Source of the DNA: an uncultured Lactobacillus sp.
Lineage (GTDB): Bacteria > Bacillota > Bacilli > Lactobacillales > Lactobacillaceae
Direction of reading: 5' to 3'
NCBI GenBank assembly: GCA_937874695.1
Contig: CALNAJ010000028.1
Location: 248,001 to 312,000 of the forward strand
DNA length: 64,000 nucleotides
Shown here: piece by piece, positions 8,092 to 16,077 of the stretch
Numbering within the stretch: position 1 is the stretch's first letter
How the letters are laid out: each line of letters opens with the position of its first letter
Position numbers and translations under genes: made by a program
Notes under the pieces: model-generated
Databases searched by the model: none
What the model saw: the letters and a program-made list of their open reading frames with translations, nothing else
Told to the model about the DNA's origin: nothing

Positions 8092-9090
8092 TTATTTCGT
8101 AAATTCCGAATCCGCCAACAACTGCCGTACTTCATCGGTCGTGTGGGTCTCCATCATTGCGTTCCGCAAGCTAGCGGCGTTGGGTTCGCTCCGCACGTAA
8201 ATCTTGAAGAAGCGCTTGAGGGAGGCAAAACGCGACGTATCGAAGCGTTGCTCGAATTCGTCGTAGAGGTCGAGTTGGTAATCCAACAGTCCGAGTAATT
8301 CCTTGACGTCATGGTGTTGCGGCGTCTTCTCAAAGGCAAATGGACTCGTAAAGATGCCGCGGCCAATCATGATACCGTCCACGCCAGGATGCGCCTCAGC
8401 CAAGGCCAGACCATCCTGATAGTTTTCAATATCCCCATTCAATTGTAGCAAAGTATGTGGGGCCACCTCATCACGCAACTTCACGATGTCATCGATCAGT
8501 TCGTAATGGGCAGGCACCCGACTCATTTCCTTCTTCGTCCGCAGGTGAATCGTCAGTAACGGAATATCCTGTTCGAACAGGAAGGTCAGCCAGTCGCGCC
8601 ATTCATCCAGACGACTGTAGCCCAACCGCGTCTTCACGCTCACAGGCAAGCCGGCCGTCTTAGCACCAGCGATTACGGCCGCCGCGCTGTCGAAGTTACG
8701 AATCAGGTCACTCCCACCATGATTCTTGATAACGGTAGAATCCGGGCAACCCATATTCAAGTCAATGGCTTCGTAGCCCCGTTCCTTCACGTTCTCTGCC
8801 GCGCGGGCAAAGGCTTCCCCATCGTTGCCCCACAACTGGGCAACCGGCATGTGGGCCTCTTCAGGCGCTACATAGAGCCGGCCAGCAACGGTGAATTTGG
8901 CCTTGGGATGGGTCACACTGATGGCGTTGGTGAATTCCGTAAAGAAGACGTCGGGTGCGGCTGCCCGGGCCACGACGCGCCGAAAGATAGCGTTCGTGAC
9001 AGCTTCCATTGGTGCCAAACTGAAGAAGGGCCGGTCTTCGGCCTTGGCGTGATCCGCGATGTTTTGCCAGTAAGATGATGAATCAGACAC
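8092..9090 (-). CDS. dus: tRNA-dihydrouridine synthase
   Basis: 332-residue flavoenzyme that reduces uridines in the D-loop of tRNA using NADPH and FMN. It starts with the family's substrate-site motif LAPMEAVTNAIFR. The catalytic cysteine is C115 in LNMGCPDSTVIKNHGG. The barrel end shows QLNGDIENY and DGIMIGRGIF. The C-terminal helical domain is present, and the length is normal. The start is GTG at 9090 with GAGGAGA upstream. Which subfamily it belongs to is uncertain; it resembles DusC-like enzymes more than the DusB type. A fragment of a second copy of its 3' end lies at 5999-6090. Confidence 0.88.
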   Translation of the reverse strand: MSDSSSYWQNIADHAKAEDRPFFSLAPMEAVTNAIFRRVVARAAAPDVFFTEFTNAISVTHPKAKFTVAGRLYVAPEEAHMPVAQLWGNDGEAFARAAENVKERGYEAIDLNMGCPDSTVIKNHGGSDLIRNFDSAAAVIAGAKTAGLPVSVKTRLGYSRLDEWRDWLTFLFEQDIPLLTIHLRTKKEMSRVPAHYELIDDIVKLRDEVAPHTLLQLNGDIENYQDGLALAEAHPGVDGIMIGRGIFTSPFAFEKTPQHHDVKELLGLLDYQLDLYDEFEQRFDTSRFASLKRFFKIYVRSEPNAASLRNAMMETHTTDEVRQLLADSEFTK

Positions 9091-9179
9091 GATAAAATCT
9101 CCTCTAGTACTTGTATTTGATGTTTAAGTCCGGTATAAAGCAGTCATTACATTCTACCACGTTTCGCCCCAGAAGCCAG

Positions 9180-9217
9180 AAAAAAAGAGTTGTGCGCAAG
9201 GCACAGCTCTTTTTTAA
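9180..9217 (-). terminator. Terminator of the PadR-DUF1700-DUF4097 operon
   Basis: AAAAGAGTTGTGC pairs with GCACAGCTCTTTT, with T-runs on both strands, just after the DUF4097 stop. Confidence 0.85.
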
Positions 9218-9223
9218 TGTCGC

Positions 9224-10195
9224 TTAATCCGTATCATTTGAGACCTGAACATCACCGTTGCCCGCCGATAATTGATACTGCGACTTGGCTTCTCGCCGCA
9301 GCCAGTAGCCGTTGTGGCGGTGTTTGCCGAGAACCGTGATATCACTCATGTCAGCATCCTGTGAGAAGACTTTAGCGCCCGCTGACTTGGCAATATTCGC
9401 GTGAATATCGCCATCGTTCGTGCTCACCTTGAGTTTCTGCGCGATCCGATTGCCTTGGAGGTTGACGTCCCCATCATTCGAATCGATTCGGCCACCGCCC
9501 AGCCGACTGGTCGACAACCGCACGTCGCCGTCAGTCGAGGTAAACTGATTATCATTTGCCGTTAACTGGCTATTCGAGATGCCCATGTCCCCATCATCGG
9601 CGTTAACCCGCAGTTGTTGGGCCCGCACATGGTCCGCGTAAATGTCACCATCGGTTGAATAGACTGTGACGTTCCGATCGACCCGCAATGCATAGAGGTT
9701 GACGTCGTCCGCATTTTCAATGGCCACTTGCTTAGCCTGCAACTGACGCAGCGAGAGACTGCCACTGCCCTTCTTCACGATAATACTGTCTAACTTTTTA
9801 TCTCGCGGCACGGTGATCAGCACGCCGCCGTTAGTCGTCGACCGATCCGACAAACTAAAGATCGAAACGTTTAGATGCCGTGCTGAACTGCCACCCTTGA
9901 TGGTCAGCGTCCCCTTATCCACACTGGCCTTGGGCAAGCTGGCATCCCCATCCAGGTAGCTGACGGTCACGCGATTGGTATCGCCATCTTTGATGGTAAC
10001 CGGTGCCTTTGAATCCACCACGATCCGTTGATAATCCCCCGGATGGTAGCTGCGTTTGACTTCCTGAATCGTTTTAAATCCCCGTGTTGACTTATTCCAG
10101 ACAACTGCTTTATCTCCATGATTCATCCAGCCAACCCCGAATAAGACGGCCCCCAAGGCCATTAAGGTTAACCCAATCTTTAAGCTCCGTTTCAT
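9224..10195 (-). CDS. DUF4097-type beta-strand repeat protein
   Basis: 323 residues. One transmembrane segment sits at residues 8-24 (IGLTLMALGAVLFGVGW). From about residue 120 the protein is a parallel beta stack with repeated GDI, DGDV, DGDM and NDGDV motifs, typical of the DUF4097 family. The repeat region should be outside the membrane. Its start overlaps the DUF1700 stop by 4 nt (ATGA), so the two are translationally coupled. In Firmicutes this trio (PadR, DUF1700, DUF4097) is linked to cell-envelope stress. The exact job is not known. Confidence 0.85.
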   Translation of the reverse strand: MKRSLKIGLTLMALGAVLFGVGWMNHGDKAVVWNKSTRGFKTIQEVKRSYHPGDYQRIVVDSKAPVTIKDGDTNRVTVSYLDGDASLPKASVDKGTLTIKGGSSARHLNVSIFSLSDRSTTNGGVLITVPRDKKLDSIIVKKGSGSLSLRQLQAKQVAIENADDVNLYALRVDRNVTVYSTDGDIYADHVRAQQLRVNADDGDMGISNSQLTANDNQFTSTDGDVRLSTSRLGGGRIDSNDGDVNLQGNRIAQKLKVSTNDGDIHANIAKSAGAKVFSQDADMSDITVLGKHRHNGYWLRREAKSQYQLSAGNGDVQVSNDTD

Positions 10196-10836
10196 AGCTT
10201 ACGCCCCCGTTCTGCTCGACTCCGTGGAATGAAGCGACGATAGATTTCCTTCGCCACCCATGACAGTGCCCAGACAACTTTACTCCCGAACCATTTCAAA
10301 ATTAACCACCCGATGATGCAGGCTCCAAGAGAAAATAGCCCGATTCCCAGGTAAAAGAGTCCCGTCCATGGCGTCTGCCAGATGACGAAGAGTCCCGCAA
10401 CAATGCCCACTACTCCGAGGGCCATCACACTAAACACAATTGCGATCACAGCAACGACCAAGCTCCCCAGCACGGCCACCATCGCAAATAATAAGGCTGC
10501 TACCACAATCAAGATTGGAATCGTGACTGGCGTCGACAACAGTGCCAACACAATCAGCCAGACCGTCCGCACGTTATTCTTCGTTGCCTGCACGCTGGAT
10601 CGTGATTGCCCTGTTGACGCGTTTTCCTTAGTCTCGCGTTCACTCATCCGAATCGAGTAATCTGCCAAGACCTTGCGTGCCAACGACCGAGGTGTCCCCA
10701 ACTCATCGACGGCCTGCTGATACGTCTCGATTCCGGCATCCAGTAAGTATTCGCGGTAGTATTCCACCACGTCTTGTTGCTCCGCCGTTGTCAGCTGGCC
10801 TAACAACTTTTCAATGGCCTGAATGTAATCATTCAT
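10192..10836 (-). CDS. DUF1700 (HAAS-domain) membrane protein
   Basis: 214 residues. The N-terminal ~70 residues form a helical HAAS-type domain (MNDYIQAIEKLLGQL, then VVEYYREYLLDAG), which in this family acts as a cytoplasmic sensor or anti-sigma-like module. Four or so hydrophobic segments follow, between residues ~95 and ~190. The start overlaps the PadR stop by 8 nt and its stop overlaps DUF4097 by 4 nt, giving a compact three-gene operon. Such proteins are usually repressed by the accompanying PadR regulator and induced by envelope damage; that part is family knowledge. Confidence 0.85.
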   Translation of the reverse strand: MNDYIQAIEKLLGQLTTAEQQDVVEYYREYLLDAGIETYQQAVDELGTPRSLARKVLADYSIRMSERETKENASTGQSRSSVQATKNNVRTVWLIVLALLSTPVTIPILIVVAALLFAMVAVLGSLVVAVIAIVFSVMALGVVGIVAGLFVIWQTPWTGLFYLGIGLFSLGACIIGWLILKWFGSKVVWALSWVAKEIYRRFIPRSRAERGRKL

Positions 10837-11146
10837 GCGTGTTTCCCTCCAATAACTGTGAAATTGCCTGGCTAAAGTCCTGCCAGTCCCCTTGAATTTC
10901 TGCTAAACGCTCCCGACCACTGTCCGTCAACCGGTAATACCGGCGATTTCGCCCCTGGAAGGGTTCGTCGTAGGTGTCCAGCCAGCCATTTTTCTTCAGC
11001 CGCCGCAACACGGGGTATAGGGTTGATTCCGAGATTGGCAAGAGCTGCCGTACTTCTTGAGTCAGCGTGTACCCGTAGTGGTCCTGCTGTGTCAGTAAGC
11101 CCAGAACGCTACCGTCGAGAAGCTCGGTCGGTACCTGAATGGCCAT
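10829..11146 (-). CDS. PadR family transcriptional regulator
   Basis: 105 residues, the size of a small PadR (subfamily 2). The winged helix-turn-helix covers most of the protein: GLLTQQDHYGYTLTQEVRQL, then ISESTLYPVLRRLKKNGWL and the wing QGRNRRYYRLTDSGRERL. It is the first gene of the operon with DUF1700 and DUF4097 and most likely represses it. A perfect inverted repeat at 11164-11184 lies 18 nt upstream of the ATG. GAGGAAAG precedes the ATG. Confidence 0.88.
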   Translation of the reverse strand: MAIQVPTELLDGSVLGLLTQQDHYGYTLTQEVRQLLPISESTLYPVLRRLKKNGWLDTYDEPFQGRNRRYYRLTDSGRERLAEIQGDWQDFSQAISQLLEGNTHE

Positions 11147-11163
11147 ACACTTTCCTCCTCACA

Positions 11164-11184
11164 ATATTATACGCGATATAATAT
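11164..11184 (-). promoter_or_regulatory. Probable PadR operator
   Basis: ATATTATA and TATAATAT form a perfect 8-bp inverted repeat around a 5-nt spacer, next to the start of the padR gene. The TATAAT within it could also be the -10 box, so binding would block transcription. It fits autoregulation. Confidence 0.6.
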
Positions 11185-11405
11185 GAATTCATCAATAGTA
11201 TACGAAACTCTGTAATGATTGTCAATATTTCTTGAGAGTTATTTTATAAATAACGGACTTCCCAGCAAGGCCGTTATCATATGGCCGACTACGACCCATT
11301 ATTAATGAATTCGCCGTAGTTATTAATCTGTTAATGACCAGCCCCATTGACAATGGCCGGCTTACTCGGCATACTAGCCCAAATAAGGTAAGGAGACGAT
11401 CAGAT

Positions 11406-11963
11406 ATGACCAATCATCAAGCATTGTTAATTATCGATTACACCAACGATTTCGTGGCAGATAAGGGCGCGCTGACTTGCGGCGAACCCGGACAAAAACT
11501 GGCCCCGGCAATCGTTGCGCTAGCAGACCAGATGCATCAGGCTGGCGACTGGGTCCTTCTACCTACGGATGTCCACACGCCCAATGACCCCTACCATCCT
11601 GAGACCAAGCTTTTCCCACCCCACAACGTTCGTAACACGTGGGGCCGCGAACTCTTTGGCTCCGTCAAGGATTGGTTTGATCAGCATATCGCTGATGATA
11701 ACGTCTGGCTGTTCGACAAGACCCGCTACAGTGCCTTTGCCGGAACCGATCTCGACTTGCGGCTACGTGAACGCCACGTGGACACCCTTCATTTAACCGG
11801 CATCTGCACGGATATTTGCGTGCTCCACACGGCGGTCGACGCCTACAATCTAGGGTATCAGCTGGTGATCCATCGCAACGCCGTGGCCAGCTTCAATCAG
11901 GTCGGTCACGACTGGGCGTTGAGCCACTTTGAGACGGCGCTGGGCGCGACGATTGTGGACTAA
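11406..11963 (+). CDS. Isochorismatase-fold cysteine hydrolase
   Basis: 185 residues. The three catalytic positions of nicotinamidase-like hydrolases can be seen: D11 in LLIIDYTNDF, K105 in FDKTRYSAF and C138 in GICTDICV. The length fits nicotinamidase (PncA) or a related amidase; metal-ligand residues of PncA were not all identified, so the substrate is open. The ATG at 11406 is chosen over an in-frame ATG at 11334 because AAGGAG lies at 11390-11395 and the residues before it are not family-like. It is a single-gene unit with a strong terminator. Confidence 0.8.
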   Translation: MTNHQALLIIDYTNDFVADKGALTCGEPGQKLAPAIVALADQMHQAGDWVLLPTDVHTPNDPYHPETKLFPPHNVRNTWGRELFGSVKDWFDQHIADDNVWLFDKTRYSAFAGTDLDLRLRERHVDTLHLTGICTDICVLHTAVDAYNLGYQLVIHRNAVASFNQVGHDWALSHFETALGATIVD

Positions 11964-12001
11964 CCTAGACCTAATAAAATGACAAAATAAATTTTCAATT
12001 A

Positions 12002-12047
12002 ACGCAGGCAATTTCTCACCAAAATGCGGTGAAATTGCCTGCGTTTT
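12002..12047 (+). terminator. Intrinsic terminator
   Basis: ACGCAGGCAATTTC pairs perfectly with GAAATTGCCTGCGT, then TTTT. It ends the hydrolase gene. Confidence 0.9.
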
Positions 12048-12206
12048 TCACTTAGTAAAATGACGCTCCAATGTACACGTTTATTTTACAAATACAATTG
12101 TCGTCACCACCTTCAAGGCGTACAATGAGTGGGTAACCTAACCATTATTTAGGCGGATTATCTATCTACAAAATCATTTAATACATACGTAAGGTGGCAA
12201 CTTTAT

Positions 12207-13178
12207 ATGAAACAACTATCCTGGGCCCTGCTCACTTTGAGCTGTGGACTCTTACTCGGCGTCGGCCAACCAGCAAGCGCTCACGCCGCTACGGCGACCT
12301 CTAACGCGTCTTCAGCAACTACTGCGACCAGTAGTTCTGTAACTGCGAGCTCTACATCCAGCGCGTCAGAATCTTCAGCTTCATCTAGTTCCAGTTCATC
12401 CAGTAAGCCCAAACCAAAACCGAAGCCAGTGGCTTACCACAAAGTAACTAGTTTAAAAAAGGTGAGCTACTACACCAAAATCAACGCTAATAAAAAACAC
12501 AACTATAAGGTCTACAAGTCCGGCGGCGCCAAATCCTCTGCTGCCAACATGAAGGCCATTTCAACCGGTCGTACTTATGCCAATCTGAAGGTTCACATCA
12601 CCCGTGAAGAAAAGATGGCAGACGGCACCTGGTTAAAGTTCACCTATAACCATACCCAAACGGGCTGGATTCACCGCAATGGTACGGTGAAGACTTATCG
12701 GTATCTCTCTGTCCCGCTAATTGCGCAACGACCACAATTACCAACCGGGTGTGAAATCACTGCTACCGCAATGATGCTTAAGTATGCGGGAGCCAACGTC
12801 ACCAAGATGTCTTTGGCTAAGGAAATGCCACGAAGCTCCAATCCTAATAAAGGATTTGTTGGTAGCCCTTACTCAAAGTCCGGTTGGTGGATTTATCCCA
12901 AGGGTCTTATGAAAACGGTTAAGAAGCACACGGGCTCTGCTAAGAATATGACAGGTGCCTCCTTCAACCAGATGAAGGCCCAAATCAACAAGGGACATCC
13001 TGTTGTCATCTGGGTCGCTGGTGTTGATGGCTTCGTCAATCACGCGATTACCTTATCCGGCTACAGTAGCACACGGGCCTACTACAATGATCCGTGGACT
13101 AAGAAAAAGACTAGCATGACGCTAGCCAATTTGAACACACATCGTAAGCATGATGCCTATCGTGCCTTAAGTTATTAA
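12207..13178 (+). CDS. Secreted C39-like cysteine peptidase
   Basis: 323 residues. Residues 1-28 form a signal peptide ending in SAHAA. A serine/alanine-rich linker at ~30-68 is followed by a KPKPKPK basic stretch. An SH3-like or wall-binding segment comes next (~75-165). The C-terminal ~150 residues match the peptidase C39-like (C39_2) fold: catalytic C182 in LPTGCEITATAMML and the conserved FVNHAITLSGY carrying His. It probably acts on the cell wall or on extracellular peptides; the target is unknown. The ATG is preceded by AAGGTGG. The next gene (NlpC/P60) begins 65 nt later and may be co-transcribed. Confidence 0.8.
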   Translation: MKQLSWALLTLSCGLLLGVGQPASAHAATATSNASSATTATSSSVTASSTSSASESSASSSSSSSSKPKPKPKPVAYHKVTSLKKVSYYTKINANKKHNYKVYKSGGAKSSAANMKAISTGRTYANLKVHITREEKMADGTWLKFTYNHTQTGWIHRNGTVKTYRYLSVPLIAQRPQLPTGCEITATAMMLKYAGANVTKMSLAKEMPRSSNPNKGFVGSPYSKSGWWIYPKGLMKTVKKHTGSAKNMTGASFNQMKAQINKGHPVVIWVAGVDGFVNHAITLSGYSSTRAYYNDPWTKKKTSMTLANLNTHRKHDAYRALSY

Positions 13179-13243
13179 TTATCAGGTGTTGCCGCACGCA
13201 GTCGCCTAATAATAAAACAATCATTATCAAAGGGGAGATTATC

Positions 13244-14281
13244 TTGAAGAAACATTGGCTCACGGCCTTGTTGGTCGTCGCTGGCTTTGCTAGTGTTGGC
13301 GTCACAACAACTGCACAAGCAAAAACAAGCTATTATACTAGTAATCCTGGTATTATTCGTGTTAAGAAGACCGTTGCTTACTATAAGAACGCAACGCGAA
13401 CGAAACACTATGCCACCATTTCCAAGGGTCACTACGCTAAGATTTCTAAGTTGGTAACGGTCAAGGGTCACGCACCCGTCTTAAAGACCAACACGGGTAA
13501 ATACGTCACTGCCAACAAGGCATTCGTTGCCAAAACAAAGGGTTACCAAAACCCTAAAAAGTATTATCAAGTCAACTACACGCAGATCAAGCCCTACGGT
13601 AAGGTCGGTTACACCGTTAAACGTGGTTACGAAGGCATTAAGACTTGGAAAATCATGCGGCGTTTAGGAACGGCCAACGGTTATAACAAATATAATTCTG
13701 CAACCTACTACGCTGTCAAAAACTTCCAACGTAAGCATCACCTGAAGGCTACTGGGAATGTCAACGAAAAGACATGGGTTAAGTTAGGCTTTTCTAAGTC
13801 CAGCTGGACCAGCATTGATTCTTACGTAGCGCCATTGGGTGCTCACGCTTGGAACGGTCGTTCAGCCCATATCGAAGCAATGATTAAGCAAGCCTACAAG
13901 TACAAGGGCAATCCTTACTTAGTTGGTTCTTCATCAAAGACTATCTATGGGACAGACTGTTCTGGTTTAGTTATGCAATCGCTTTACGCCGGTGGTATCA
14001 ACACTAAGCCAATCAGTTCCATCCATCATGCCTATCCAGGTAACGAATGGAACTCACGGAATCTGTGGGCTAGCAAGAAGTTCAAGCATGTTGCTTACAG
14101 CCACAAACAACGTGGGGACTTAGTCTTCTATTATCAACCAGGCACTCACACGATTTGGCATGTTGCTATTTACTTAGGTAAGGGCAAAGTTATCGAAAGC
14201 TGGCCACCACGGATCATGGTTCAATCGATCAAGAACGGTCAACGTTCTAACGTTGCTGGGATTGCACGAGTATTTAACTAA
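13244..14281 (+). CDS. Secreted NlpC/P60 endopeptidase with peptidoglycan-binding domain
   Basis: 345 residues. Signal peptide at 1-28 (ends TTTAQAK), a wall-interacting segment to ~105, a PG_binding_1-like domain at ~125-185 (YNSATYYAVKNFQRKHHL), then NlpC/P60 at ~205-345. The catalytic pair is C239 in GTDCSGLVMQSL and H306 in IWHVAIYLG. Such enzymes cleave stem peptides of peptidoglycan. The start is TTG at 13244, with AGGGGAG 6 nt upstream. It lies directly downstream of the C39-like protein, so the pair may form a cell-wall hydrolysis unit. Confidence 0.85.
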   Translation: MKKHWLTALLVVAGFASVGVTTTAQAKTSYYTSNPGIIRVKKTVAYYKNATRTKHYATISKGHYAKISKLVTVKGHAPVLKTNTGKYVTANKAFVAKTKGYQNPKKYYQVNYTQIKPYGKVGYTVKRGYEGIKTWKIMRRLGTANGYNKYNSATYYAVKNFQRKHHLKATGNVNEKTWVKLGFSKSSWTSIDSYVAPLGAHAWNGRSAHIEAMIKQAYKYKGNPYLVGSSSKTIYGTDCSGLVMQSLYAGGINTKPISSIHHAYPGNEWNSRNLWASKKFKHVAYSHKQRGDLVFYYQPGTHTIWHVAIYLGKGKVIESWPPRIMVQSIKNGQRSNVAGIARVFN

Positions 14282-14297
14282 AATGTTTAATTTAGAA

Positions 14298-14330
14298 AGC
14301 GCTGCTCACTTGAGGTGAGTGGCGTTTTTT
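14298..14330 (+). terminator. Intrinsic terminator
   Basis: CGCTGCTCACT pairs with AGTGAGTGGCG (offset by one mismatch), followed by six T, after the NlpC/P60 gene. Confidence 0.8.
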
Positions 14331-14592
14331 GATTGCGGTAATTCCACTACTGCTAGAAGATTGCGGGAGAATCACGCCACGTAAGAAGTCCAGAATCATC
14401 ACCATTCTATTTATTTAAATATTTCCTCTAATTTCATGTTGCCGAAACGTGCTCCGAAAGGCAGACTCCTGCGCTTAACCCCAATAAGGAAAAATCCAGG
14501 CCCGGGATTTTACCCTTATTGACGTTAATGCTCAGAGTCTAACCGCCTTTCTCCGCACTCTTTTAACAATCTAAGAATTTCTTACCTAACAC

Positions 14593-14718
14593 TTACCGTA
14601 GCACCGTAGTTTCTCCTGGGGATTGCTTGTAAACTAAGCTCTGTTGAATGGCATTGGCCGTCTGGATGCCAGCTTGGTAACCCCTCACCAAACGGCATCA
14701 GTTCCAACGGCCAACCGT
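14593..14718 (-). pseudogene. Possible decayed gene fragment
   Basis: On the minus strand one frame reads GYQAGIQTANAIQQSL followed by VYKQSPGETTVLR and a stop, which looks like the C-terminal helix and tail of an oxidoreductase of the Gfo/Idh/MocA type. The frame is broken upstream by a TGA, and nothing else of the gene is legible. It lies in the otherwise empty gap 14331-14855. That gap also holds a hairpin near 14483-14521 (AATAAGG...CCTTATT). Confidence 0.3.
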
Positions 14719-14783
14719 AAACGACTTAGATTCAGATTCTCCTCCCCCTTTGTTTTGAAAGCACCACTCCTCCTCTAAAAGCG

Positions 14784-14824
14784 AAATATCCTGGCCAGTT
14801 TCCCCGCTGACCAGGATATTTCAT
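14784..14824. terminator. Terminator downstream of the MerR gene
   Basis: AAATATCCTGG pairs with CCAGGATATTT, with A/T-rich flanks. It lies 30 nt past the ancestral stop of the MerR gene at 14856. Confidence 0.75.
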
Positions 14825-14855
14825 TTTACTAACCTAGATTATTGTGAACTTACCG

Positions 14856-15587
14856 CTACTTCGTCCGACCCAGTACCTCCACGCAATAATTAGTCTCCCC
14901 GCAAACTGGGCAGGTCAGCTTCCGTGTCTTGGGTGTGTGCCCTGATCAGAAGGCCTGCTTGAATTGTGGCCGAAACTGGCTGGAACAGGCCGGACAGATA
15001 TATTCGACCGCCTTAAAGTAATGACGGACGGTCAGGGCCGCGAAAATCACAGCTATCACCATCGCTGCTCCAAAGACCCACCAATTTCCAACGATAATGC
15101 TGTAGACCAGAGCCGCCACTTCAATCGCATCCATCATCAATCCACTGACTACCATATTCACGTGAATCCGCCGTAATCCCTTCTTGTTTGCCATAATCAA
15201 GTCCATGTCTTCAATCGATTTGATGGGCACCGTGGCAAAGTCAGCGAGCCCGGCACGCACCTGCATGACTGTCTTTAACTTCTCGGCATTTACGGCCTGC
15301 TCATCCCGCAGCCGCTGTTCCTGTTGATCCAACACAAGTTCTAACACGTGAGACGCTTGGTCACTGTCCAATATTTCCTGAATAGCCGCCAAGGATAAGT
15401 CCATTCCCTTGAGTAAGAGAATCAACTTTAATCGTTGCAGGTCAGCCGCTGTATATAGGCGACGCCCGCCTTCACTGATTTCGGTTGGTCGCAGGAGCCC
15501 GCGCTTATCATAGTATTGCAAAGTTCGCACCGACACGTGAGCCTGCTTGGCCAGTTCACCCGTTGTAAATTTAGACATGGTTTTCAC
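14856..15587 (-). pseudogene. MerR-family regulator interrupted by an in-frame stop
   Basis: The reading frame from ATG 15587 gives 213 residues up to a TGA at 14946-14948. Domains: MerR helix-turn-helix at 5-75 (FTTGELAKQAHVSVRTLQYYDKRGLL), a coiled-coil region, two transmembrane segments at ~145-190, then a zinc ribbon beginning YICPACSSQF. After the TGA the same frame runs on as SGHTPKTRKLTCPVCGETNY to a TAG at 14856, supplying the second CPVC pair of the ribbon. The original codon was very likely TGG (Trp). The 213-residue product keeps DNA binding and membrane segments but loses half the zinc ribbon. It may still work or be a pseudogene. Its target is unknown. Confidence 0.75.
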
Positions 15588-15660
15588 CTCCTACCTTAGG
15601 TATACCCGATGACGTGGCGTCACATGCAAGGCCTAAACGTCTTATTTTAGAATTAACCGT

Positions 15661-15912
15661 TTATTTCCCGGGAAATATTTCAAAAGTCGACTCATTTCCC
15701 GGGTTATTATTCTCCATTATACCGTAACCGGGGTCATAGTCAGACCAGTTACACCACCCATATGCTTTATAAGCCTGGCAATTTTCATAGACAGCAGTGA
15801 TCCCATTCTGACCATCGTCGGCTAGGAAGCCTTGTTCACAAAGTTCACTATTATCCATCATTCCAAATTCCCTGTCATTCCTTACAATTATCGTACTTTC
15901 CGTATAAACCAA
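15661..15912 (-). CDS. Doubtful small hypothetical protein
   Basis: Open frame of 83 codons; a start at the internal double ATG (near 15858-15861) with AGGGA upstream would give about 66 residues. The product is acidic, with three Cys and segments such as NCQAYKAYGWCNWSDYDPG. There is no signal peptide and no known family. It lies between the MerR gene and the divergent arylsulfotransferase gene with no clear promoter. It may be a fragment of a larger extracellular protein or a chance frame. Confidence 0.35.
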   Translation of the reverse strand: MVYTESTIIVRNDREFGMMDNSELCEQGFLADDGQNGITAVYENCQAYKAYGWCNWSDYDPGYGIMENNNPGNESTFEIFPGK

Positions 15913-16013
15913 CCGTTTGAATTCACAAGATGATCACATTTTCTTCCCTGAAGTCTCAATCTTTGGTAATATGCCTGTTTTATACCAGTGATATATTAGA
16001 AGTGTTACATATA

Positions 16014-16050
16014 GGGGCGAACTGATCTTACGGATCGGTGGCCCCTTTTT
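16014..16050 (+). terminator. Attenuator-like hairpin in the arylsulfotransferase leader
   Basis: GGGGC/GCCCC encloses CTGATC/GGATCGG, followed by five T. It lies between a possible extended -10 (TGATATATT near 15988-15996) and the start codon. No plus-strand gene ends here, so it is either an attenuator or the end of a very short RNA. Confidence 0.55.
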
Positions 16051-16077
16051 GCATATTTCACGAAGGAGATGTTTCAT

